Source of the DNA: Seriola aureovittata
Lineage: Eukaryota; Chordata; Actinopteri; Carangiformes; Carangidae
Length of the DNA stretch: 64,000 nucleotides
Direction of reading: 5' to 3'
NCBI RefSeq assembly: GCF_021018895.1
Contig: NC_079364.1
Location: 32,215,701-32,279,700 of the forward strand
Below, piece after piece: positions 23,801 through 64,000 of the stretch (its first letter is position 1; every line of letters starts with the position of its first letter). The position numbers and the translations under genes were made by a program. The notes below the pieces were generated by a model. The model saw only the letters and a program-made list of their open reading frames with translations, did no database searches and was not told the origin of the DNA.

Positions 23801-24381
23801 TATCAAGTTTTTGTCATGATCCTTATGTTATAATGTTACATTTCACTTCAGGGTATGTCACAACTAATCTGGACTATGGAGTGAAATGTAACATTTGTTT
23901 GAGAATAAACCAGACATGTTCTGTGTTGCAGAGATAATACCTACTCCAGTTAATAGCAGACACATGGAACTAGTTAGTGCTAAATTTTGAATGCACTGGC
24001 TTAAAAGATACAGACAGAAATGTCGAAAACATTCCAACCATCCCCAGTCTCCCTTAACTGTAAATACTGTCTTTCTTAAAATTAGCTTGGTGTTATTTGG
24101 GGCCAAGTTGAAGAGTTAAGTCTCAAGTTTTGAATCAGCTTTTAAACCTTTAACGTCAGGTAGGCAACATCAAGTCACATTGTCATCAGAGAATCTGCCT
24201 GCTGGTTCTCTACACCAAAGAACGGCATGTTGAAGGGCAAGAGGATACAAATCGTACAATTTAGTATCATACAATACCAAGAAACATTTACCGATTTCTT
24301 GCAGACTTTCCATCCGGACTCATCCCTCTTGTAGCTCAGCAAGCAGTCAGCCACTGTCTTCGCTTTATGTTCATAATCCAT
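14684..24381 (-). CDS. stard5: StAR-related lipid transfer protein 5 (complete, six coding exons)
   Basis: Transcript order: 24381-24292, 21494-21445, 19774-19642, 19141-19024, 15565-15472, 14834-14684. These total 636 nt, ATG to TGA, 211 residues, against about 213 in human STARD5. All junctions are GT-AG and phase closes at every one. The whole protein is a START domain: N-terminal helix (KTVADCLLSYKRDESGWKVC), then VVVSWRPSSEFPGN, GEGIVSGSLEKVWECLKP, TVTPSAAMGIIAPRDFVDVI, VKQYEDGTISSNATNVSHP, YVRGFNHPCGCICVPISG and the C-terminal lid helix FFPSSMAEFYSNLAKAVKAL. STARD5 is a cytosolic carrier that binds cholesterol and bile acids and has no membrane anchor; none is seen here. It is tail-to-tail with il16 and head-to-tail with tmc3, as in human. 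Confidence 0.95.
15064..15335. repeat. Tandem AGGTCA-rich repeat (two ~135-bp units) in stard5 intron 5
   Basis: Two units offset by 135 bp. Each has a DR1 array (AGGTCAAAGGTCA at 15114-15126; TGGTCAAAGGTCA at 15242-15254) followed by a palindrome AGGTCAnnnTGACCT (15127-15141 and 15262-15276), then a tctcacaaaa-like tail. Further relatives lie at 47240-47530 and 54411-54490, so this is a dispersed family. Whether any receptor binds is unknown. Confidence 0.8.
15472..15565 (-). CDS. stard5: stard5 exon 5
   Basis: 94 nt, acceptor catacag, donor CAGG|gtgagt. It encodes TNVSHPGCPPQSGYVRGFNH and PCGCICVPISG. Confidence 0.94.
15739..16698 (-). mobile_element. Sleeping Beauty/Tc1-like transposon, internally deleted
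   Basis: 960 bp. Inverted ends CAGGTGAAGTCAGAAGTTTA / CAGCTGAAGTCAGAAGTTTA abut TA dinucleotides (15737-15738 and 16699-16700), the mark of Tc1/mariner insertion. Minus-strand remnants of the transposase are readable near 16020-16075 as TVKHRGGSIMLLG, a Tc1-family core motif. Autonomous relatives are about 1.6 kb, so this copy is deleted and cannot encode a full enzyme. It lies in stard5 intron 4. Confidence 0.85.
17298..18296. mobile_element. MITE (Harbinger-like ends) in stard5 intron 4
   Basis: About 1 kb. Ends AGGGTCCGTATTCACAAAGC and reverse-complement AGGCCTGTACTCACAAAGCA are inverted, and internal blocks rich in AACTCTTAG / CTAAGAGTT recur in both halves. It is interrupted by a second inverted-repeat element at 17921-18101. 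No transposase was seen. Confidence 0.65.
17921..18101. mobile_element. Short inverted-repeat element nested in the MITE
   Basis: About 180 bp with weakly inverted ends (CCGCGATTCCACCGCAGGAA against a right end reading, inverted, GTTTCAACCAAAAATTACC) and internal GGAACC / GGTTCC repeats. It separates the two halves of the outer element. Confidence 0.45.
18450..18650. repeat. Palindromic GAGATAAC / GTTATCTC cluster
   Basis: At least eight occurrences of GATAAC or its complement GTTATC in 200 bp, several arranged as near-palindromes around CTCGAG or TCAAGA. Probably a small dispersed repeat. It lies in stard5 intron 4. Confidence 0.5.
19024..19141 (-). CDS. stard5: stard5 exon 4
   Basis: 118 nt, acceptor tcgcacag, donor AATG|gtgcgt. 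It encodes DISICRTVTPSAAMGIIAPR and DFVDVILVKQYEDGTISSN. The neighbouring gtaacg six bases downstream is a possible competing donor, but only the first keeps frame with exon 5. Confidence 0.94.
19642..19774 (-). CDS. stard5: stard5 exon 3
   Basis: 133 nt, acceptor ctctgcag, donor GAG|gtgtgt. It encodes YRGEGIVSGSLEKVWECLKP, VPNGHRVKWDNNVKKFELLE and QITE, the central START beta-sheet. Confidence 0.94.
21445..21494 (-). CDS. stard5: stard5 exon 2 (50 nt)
   Basis: Short exon found by homology. Acceptor tggcag, then NDVVVSWRPSSEFPGN and two bases, donor GT|gtgaga. The split codon plus the next exon gives V-Y-R-G-E-G, exactly the family sequence pattern. Confidence 0.92.
22098..22915 (-). pseudogene. 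Tc1-like transposase relic in stard5 intron 1
   Basis: Minus-strand reading frames, broken by shifts and stops, carry VSTVQAGGGG (near 22480), then a stretch ending FILHGHSSPSSNGSFQQDH-APC (near 22310-22395). FQQD-APC is a hallmark of the Tc1/mariner catalytic region. The right flank ends in gtgttcctaataaagtgctc, typical of a very abundant fish Tc1-like repeat. It is not functional. Exact ends are uncertain. Confidence 0.7.
23373..24056. mobile_element. MITE with GGGGATGGTTG termini in stard5 intron 1
   Basis: 684 bp bounded by TAGGGGAGCCCGGGGATGGT and the inverted TAAGGGAGACTGGGGATGGT. It is AT-rich and non-coding inside. No target duplication was established. Confidence 0.7.
24292..24381 (-). 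CDS. stard5: stard5 exon 1 (start codon)
   Basis: ATG at 24381-24379, then DYEHKAKTVADCLLSYKRDE SGWKVCKKS (30 codons), donor TCG|gtaaat. The length and first helix match the family start, and no other in-frame ATG fits upstream. Confidence 0.93.
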
Positions 24382-25189
24382 GATAGTTGGTAAAAGTTAA
24401 CGTTACCTTTGCTAACCTAATTCACTTTGCGGAGTAGCTGTCGTTAAAGCAGCTAAGTGGTCGACACACGCAACTGTTATTTCTCAGTTCCACAGAAACT
24501 CGAAGCCACACTGTAGCTGAACTATGTCACGCAACTTCATTAGCAAAAAGTACCTAGTGTTATAAAGTCGACCAAACCCTGGTCAGGTGAGCGTGAACCG
24601 CCAAAGCTAGTGTTAGCCAAAATGAATGAAACGTGCTATGCAAAGACGCATCGTTTACTAACATGCAGCTAGCTCGCTTCGAGGTTACGTAGCCTACGTG
24701 GATAAAAAACGGCATCCACAACTGTCAAGTACTGGGAACTGAAAACCTTTAACTGCCCTTAGACTACACAACGGCCCCCATCAGTCTCAGCTGAGACATT
24801 AAAATCCAAAAGTAGTTGAATGAATTTACTGAACGAGGAGAATTGCCTGCTAAAGATGTCAAACCAACCAGAAAAAATACCCTTCCGGCTATGGCATTCA
24901 AAATAAAACACGTGTTCACAAATGTAGGTGTCTGTGATCATGTACCATGTGCCGTAATACCATTTTCTGTATATTTTCAATAGCATTCGGATATTTAATC
25001 AAATATTATGCTAGTAGTTTGAGCACACCGACATTTTTAATGAAGCCACAAGTTTCACATATTTTATTTTGAAGGCAAAACCGCCCGACTCTTTCTTGTA
25101 ATCTGGTTTGCTTCACTCACCTGCTGTTGGATCCTTGCTTGATGCAGCAAAGCAAGCTGGGAATTGTAGTAGTCACTTCAATCCAGATG
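24382..25189 (-). promoter_or_regulatory. stard5: stard5 5' flank / tmc3 downstream spacer
   Basis: About 1.1 kb separates the stard5 ATG from the tmc3 stop, both genes pointing left. The first ~350 bp upstream of the ATG is locally richer in CpG (several cg dinucleotides between 24430 and 24690) than its surroundings. No clear TATA box sits at a convincing distance, so this is a probable promoter by position only. Confidence 0.4.
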
Positions 25190-25309
25190 TTTATTCAGAG
25201 TACAAGACTGATGAGTTTTTATAGAGATGATTTTATTGTGACTGAAGTGTAATTATTCAAGCTGTACAACTTTTAATAGTTTACGTTACACTGATAGTCA
25301 ATGTCATGT

Positions 25310-25315
25310 TTTATT
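25310..25315 (-). promoter_or_regulatory. tmc3: Candidate tmc3 poly(A) signal
   Basis: AATAAA on the minus strand about 215 nt after the tmc3 stop codon. Other AATAAA hexamers occur further on (for example near 25190), so site use is unsettled. Confidence 0.35.
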
Positions 25316-25529
25316 GTGATACACATTGCTACAATAACTCATAATTAGCTGACACAGCCGTTTCAAAATGATACAAGACCACACATATGGGACACACATT
25401 TATAATAATATACTTTCTGTGCTTTCAATGCAATGTATCAACTCTTATTGGGATGTATATATATATATTTGTACAGAGAGAGAGAGAGAGAGAATCATTT
25501 TAGCAGAATACATCATTTTAGCAAAGATG

Positions 25530-59308
<33,779 letters not shown>

Positions 59309-59949
59309 TCACTAAGTGCTTTTACTCACATACTATAAGTTAAAAGCATTGAACAAGTGCATTCCAGCCAGGTTAATCACTTTCCTCTGTCTTCCCACTG
59401 TCCCCTGGAAACACTTCTGTTGTGTTGTGATGAAGATGTTATCTGAATTTGTCTGTTTGTATGTGTTTGTCTAATTGCATTGTGTTGACCTCTCAGGGCC
59501 ATCGTACCTTGTAGTACCAATATTAAAGAACTGAGAGAGCATATCCTTTAAGGGAAAAATCTTTTTGCAAGGACATCATTTTAAGTAATAGTTAAATATT
59601 TTGGGAAAAATACTGACACAAATGAAATGAGACAGATATAAATCTCATGTATGTGTGTTAAACACAAAAGCAGCATCAGGATGTAGTTAGTCCATCTTGG
59701 CAACTTGGCAAGCTCAAAAATACACCTTCATCCAAAGCAAGGCCAAACACATCCTGAGTCCAGCTTGATACACACAGGCATGAGATTTTGAGCATGACAG
59801 TCCATTCTTGACCCGGGAAACGGTATTTGATTTGTGATCTTCAGACCAAAGCTTGACTCTCATGATGCCACCTGAGCCAGATCCACCCAGTAGTGAAGAT
59901 TGTAAGATGCATTTGAAGGCTATGAGAATCTTTGAGGTTATTTACACAG

Positions 59950-60175
59950 ACAAAAGTGATTAAGATCTCTTCATCTCGCTTTCAGAAAGAAAGCAAATGA
60001 TTGTTTCCTAAAATGCTGAACTATCCCTTTTAAGCAATATTTCTGCTTGGACTGTGCTGTGTGTTCTGCATGTTCATTTTCATATTTTGTCAGTTTCCAT
60101 TGTTTTACATGTTGCTATTATCTGCTGCTTTTTATTATTTGCACTCTTGCACCATTAAATGTCATTCTGTCCACC
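59950..60175. repeat. Repeat segment, left half of the interrupted copy
   Basis: Matches 55730-55930. The right half resumes at 62255-62370, after the piggyBac-bearing insertion. Confidence 0.5.
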
Positions 60176-60221
60176 TCTTGTAGATAAAGATGGTGGCTGT
60201 TGTTAATCTGTGTCTTCAAAA

Positions 60222-61409
60222 ATGGTTACTTTTTTTGAATCCATGACCAGAAATCGGTTTTACAAGCTTAGAAATTCCATTAAGATTGTCAATGACCTGG
60301 ATGTTTCAGACGATGAAAAAACAAGTGATCTCTTGTGGAAAATCAGGCCCCTCTTGACCAAAGTGAGGCAAGGATGTCTGAGTCTGCCTAGAACAGGAAA
60401 ATTGTGCATTGACGAGCAAATGGTTCCATTTACTGGTCGATGCCCAGTGCACCAGTATGTACCAGGTAAACCACACCCAACTGGACTGAAGGTGTTTGTC
60501 TTGGCCACACCAACTGGTCTGGTCTTAGACTTTGTGGTCTACCAAGGCAAGACTACCTTCACAGTTACAGAAGGAAAGGGCATCGGAGAGCAAGCTGTTC
60601 TTCATCTGGCAGAGTCTGTTCCCCGAGGAACCTACCTGTTCTTTGACAGGTTCTTCACAACGATCAACCCCCTCGACACCCTGATGGCAAAAGGGATGAC
60701 AGGGACTGGAACCCTCATGACAAACAGGGTGCCAAAGGAGTGCAAGATCATAGGGGATAAACCCTTCAAAAAGAAAGGAAGAGGGGCATCAGAGATGGTA
60801 GTCAGACGAAGCACTCCTGAACTTGCTGTCATAAAGTGGTTGGACAACAAGCCAGTTGCCATGGCGTCCTCCGCCTATGGCATTGAACCTCAGGACACAC
60901 GCAGAAGATGGTCTAAGAAAGACAAAAGGTTTGTCCAGGTGTCAAGGCCACTGGCAATTGCTGAGTACAACACCAACATGGGTGGTCTGGACTTGGTTGA
61001 CCAAATTTTGAGTTTCTACAGGATGGCCTCTCGCACTTGGAAATGGACAGTGCGTGCAGTTTTCCACTTTTTTGACCTGGCAATCACCAACTCCTGGCTT
61101 CAGTATAAGAGTGACAGCCAGTTTCTGGGGAAGAAACCACTGAAGTTCCTTGACTTCAAACTGCTCCTTGGTGAAGACTTGATTACTCGGGCCCAAGCAG
61201 GAGTCGCAAGTGACAGCAAAGATGACTACACTCCCCCACGTCAAAAGTGGAAACCGCAGCCAAATGCAGCTCTGAGACACTATGGCGCCATCCATCTTCC
61301 AGAGATGGTGGACGAAACACATGCATCAAGTTGTCGCAGATCCAGCTGCAAGAGCAAAACATACGTGATGTGCACAAAGTGCAAGGTATTCCTTTGTGTT
61401 TCCAAGTAG
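60222..61409 (+). pseudogene. piggyBac-type transposase, N-terminally truncated
   Basis: First ATG at 60222, opening after a TAA at 60204, and 395 codons to TAG at 61407-61409. The catalytic core is intact: [27 protein letters not shown] and [12 protein letters not shown] carry the three acidic positions of the DDD triad. A Cys-rich C-terminal finger follows ([10 protein letters not shown]...CTKCKVFLC). The first acidic residue falls about 64 residues into this frame, against roughly position 268 in the insect piggyBac enzyme, so some 200 residues are missing. Immediately after the stop the same frame continues GNCYMKYHTK to TAA, which looks like the lost native end with a second finger Cys. 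No TTAA-flanked ends were found. It is either a decaying copy or a domesticated gene; decay is favoured. Confidence 0.85.
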
Positions 61410-61454
61410 GGGAATTGCTATATGAAGTATCATACCAAATAAGCACAACAAAGC

Positions 61455-61816
61455 TGTCATGTTTTGCCATGGCAGACACTTTTTGTTAGTTTTGTTTTGG
61501 ACTTTTGCACTTCCTGTTTTATTTTGTATTGGTTTCCTTGTGTGTCTGTGTTTTGCTTCTTGTCTTGGGCTCGTTTCTGTGTAGTAATTGTCTGCCCCGC
61601 CCTAATGTGTTTCACCTGTGTGCAATCACCTTGCCTCCTGTGTCTATATAGTCTTTGTGCTCCCCTTTGTCTGGGTCGGTTCGTCTGTTGTCTTCACGTT
61701 TTGTTCATGTCTGTTCATGTCACGTTCACGTTTGGATTTTGGTTAAATAAGCCTGCCTGCACCGTCTCCCAAGAGTTGACTGCATTTGGGTCCAACTTAC
61801 CTCGCAAACCTTGACA
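61455..61816 (+). mobile_element. Solo LTR, copy 2 (362 bp)
   Basis: TGTCATGTTTTG...CCTTGACA flanked by a perfect 5-bp target duplication AAAGC (61450-61454 and 61817-61821). It has a TATATAG box near 61646 and a decayed poly(A) hexamer AATAAG near 61746. It matches the minus strand of 49230-49809 but lacks about 220 bp, mostly in the U3 part and just after the TATA box. Confidence 0.88.
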
Positions 61817-61821
61817 AAAGC

Positions 61822-62130
61822 AAAACAAAACAAAAGTGATGATGGACAGTTATGTGGATGTTAAACCCAGGTATTTTCTTTGGGACTAACTGGTTGCCAT
61901 CAAGGTTCAGTTTCACATACGGCGTTCCGATGTTCACTGTGGAAACATGATATCTTAAAAGCACAACAAAGCAAAACAAAAAAACAAAAGTGATGATGGA
62001 CAGTTATGTGGATGTCAAACTCATTCTTATGATGACTTTTTGAAATTTTCATTGGGACTAACTAGTTGCCATCAAGGTTCCGTTTCACAAGAATGGCGTT
62101 CTGATGTCCACTGTAGTGGACACATATCTT
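61822..62130. repeat. Tandem duplication downstream of piggyBac (about 155-bp unit)
   Basis: Two units each read gtgatgatggacagttatgt ... gggactaact-gttgccatc ... gttc-gtttcaca. They start near 61833 and 61988. The first unit carries the solo LTR near its left edge. Confidence 0.8.
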
Positions 62131-62254
62131 GAAAATAAAAACTTAAAAAAAATAAAAATGTTTTCAGCATTCTGATTACCTTACAAAGATTGGGGAATTT
62201 AAAAAAAAATGTAATGGGACAATATTTTTTTTCCTGGTAGTCAGGAGGTTATAC

Positions 62255-62370
62255 CACATATACTGTCATTGGGCTGAATACTACTGTTTTAAGATTTTTA
62301 AGATCACAGTGTAAACCAATGTTATTCACCTGATTCTCTGGAACCAGTCGAAGCATTGCTCCCATTAAAA
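62255..62370. repeat. Repeat segment, right half of the interrupted copy
   Basis: Matches 55960-56080 (gggctgaatactactgttt, ctggaaccagtc, attgctcccattaaaa). Confidence 0.55.
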
Positions 62371-62413
62371 TAGTCTTTTTTCATTTCCAGTTCTTTTTAT
62401 TCTATGAAGATCC

Positions 62414-63846
62414 GATGACCCCAAGTTACATCACTTATGATGTGTCTTAGTTGCATCGAGAAATGTCTGTTAAATGCAGCTTAATTTGGTTGAGCCAGTG
62501 ACTTCTGGTAACAGGCAGGATGATGACCATGAAGAGTATGGTGACAGCTGGAGAGACAGTAACTGGGACAGTGAAGGTTGCAAATCTTTTCTGATTCACA
62601 AAGAAAATTCTCAGGCAAAAACAAAGTGGCCAACTTGCCTGCTCACAAGTTGAGGTTGACAAGTACCTCAGCTCCACTTACAGTGACAGTGCAAGGCAGC
62701 AAGACTTTTGACCATGCAGAATGTAAATAACCCTAACTGTAACCCTAAAAAACCTAACCTCTGCATTTAACATCAAGGAACCAACCCTGAAAGAAGTTGA
62801 GGAGGTTGTCAGAGCTGCGAGAACCAGCTCAGCCCCAGGTCCCAACGGAGTGCTATATGTTGTCTACAAGAGGTGCCCCAGACTCGTGCAGCAACTATGG
62901 AAGACCCTCAAGGTCATCTGGAGGAGGGGGAAGGTGGCTCAGCAGTGGTGATACACAAAGGGTGTTTGGATTCCAAAGAAGGAGAACGCAAGTACCGTCG
63001 AGCAGTTCAGAATCATCTCACTCCTCAGCGTTGAGGGTAAAATACAACTACATCTGTAACAGGCTGCAGATGGATCCTCCAAGACCTAGACCATGTCATC
63101 ACCTGGGCCTGATCGAGTTCAAGCTATCAAAGTCCCGGTCCCTGGTTGTGAGAACGGAGAAGGTTACAGACAAGTTCTGATTTTGCTAGGAGGCGCCCAG
63201 ATTCCATTAGTCAGAGAGAAGCCAGTCAAGAGCTTGGGCAAGGTGTTCGACTGCACCCTGAGGGACACTGCATCAATCCATGCAACCAACAAATATATAC
63301 AACAGCGCCCAAGTCAAGCCAGGGGGCTCCTGGCATCAGCATGGGACTAGCAGCTGAAGGCTGACGTAGGGAGACAGCTCAAATTCCCAGACACCATCGA
63401 CCAGTGTCGGACAACAAAGCAAATGGTCCTGCTTGAGTTGACCGTTGCCTAGGAAGACCGAAAGGAGGAGAACATTGAGAGGAAGAGGGCCGAGTATGAG
63501 GAGCTGGCAAGCGAATGTCGAAGCAGGGGGCAGAGGACCTAATTCAACCCCATCATGGTCGGATGCAGAGGCTTCGCAGGCCAGTCACTCTACAGAACTC
63601 TCAAGATGTTGGGTGTTAAGGGACTGCACAGCAGGAGAGCCATCAGGAAAATCACTGATGCATCAAGATGGCTGTGGATCAAACAGGAAGATCCATGGAC
63701 TACACAAGCTACTTAGACACAAGCTGGGGCCTGATCAACCCCAGATGGGTCACGTGGGCGAGGGTGTCTGATGTTGAACACTAAATGATCCCCGTTACAT
63801 CACTGACTATGTGTCTAAGTTGCATCGAGAGAAACAGTGTTAAAAC
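62414..63846 (+). pseudogene. Non-LTR retrotransposon (LINE) reverse-transcriptase relic with flanking repeats
   Basis: 62785-63045 reads RTSSAPGPNGVLYVVYKRCP, RLVQQLWKTLKVIWRRGKVA and EQFRIISLLSVEGKI, the fingers region of a LINE reverse transcriptase, with a stop after QQW. At about 63150-63280 it resumes at VLILLGGAQIPLVREKPVKS LGKVFDCTLRDTASI, so the palm with the Y-x-D-D motif is deleted. 63430-63700 holds LLELTVA*EDRKEENIERKR and GCRGFAGQSLYRTLKMLGV, the C-terminal part. Related 60-bp sequences (ttgcatcgagaaa words) flank it at 62414-62474 and 63785-63846. Confidence 0.7.
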
Positions 63847-64000
63847 CAAACATAATGTTTTTTTTATTGGTGAAATAATGTGACAGAAAATAATTATACA
63901 AAACAATAACATGGCAAATAAGACAACATTGACAAATGATGACATTGAAAATGAATAAAATACACATGATGGACAAAGACAATAACATAAAACAGTGACA
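63847..64000. other. AT-rich window end
   Basis: A-rich sequence with no gene or repeat I can name. Confidence 0.4.

Noticed and set aside
61464..61814. 116-codon Cys/Phe-rich frame resembling a membrane protein
   Set aside because: Exactly contained in the second solo LTR; the hydrophobicity reflects its T-rich sequence.
60000..62260. TTAA target duplications and terminal repeats for the piggyBac copy
   Set aside because: No convincing matched pair was found around the transposase; ends seem lost.

Overview
The window is nuclear DNA of a bony fish, most likely a percomorph teleost. The evidence is spliced vertebrate genes with GT-AG introns, very dense CA/TG microsatellites, Tc1/mariner copies including a Sleeping Beauty-like one, tRNA-derived SINEs, LINE relics and many short inverted-repeat elements (MITEs). 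I see no bacterial operons, CRISPR arrays or organelle genes. Species assignment is inference; no search was run.

Three protein-coding genes were rebuilt by following reading phase across splice sites. (1) il16 (+), six C-terminal coding exons between 1082 and 6278, carrying the two most C-terminal PDZ domains; its 5' part lies left of the window. (2) stard5 (-), complete, six coding exons between 24381 and 14684, 211 codons of START domain. (3) tmc3 (-), 20 coding exons from 59279 down to 25530, 1086 codons; only the N-terminal exon(s) are missing. This order and orientation (il16 +, stard5 -, tmc3 -) is that of human 15q25, so it is an ancient syntenic block. The genes share no evident pathway: IL-16 is a PDZ protein and cytokine precursor, STARD5 a cytosolic sterol/bile-acid carrier, and TMC3 a TMC-family membrane protein.

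Layout: 1-6278 il16 exons and introns; 6279-14683 gene-free, with at least four MITEs; 14684-24381 stard5, its introns holding a repeat rich in nuclear-receptor motifs, a Sleeping Beauty-like element, nested MITEs, a Tc1 relic and another MITE; 24382-25529 stard5 promoter and tmc3 3' end; 25530-59279 tmc3, with introns full of LINE, SINE, Tc1, LTR and satellite-like sequence; 59280-64000 a transposon graveyard with a piggyBac-type transposase, a solo LTR nested beside it and a LINE reverse-transcriptase relic.

I found no wholly new biological system. The most interesting signals are: a dispersed repeat whose ~135-bp units carry perfect consensus estrogen-response palindromes plus DR1 arrays, inside stard5 and tmc3 introns; a frame-neutral 99-nt tmc3 exon with a GC donor and a poor acceptor, a candidate cassette exon; an il16 inter-PDZ linker with no aspartate, so no caspase-3 site; and an LTR insertion whose empty site is preserved in the neighbouring tandem copy.
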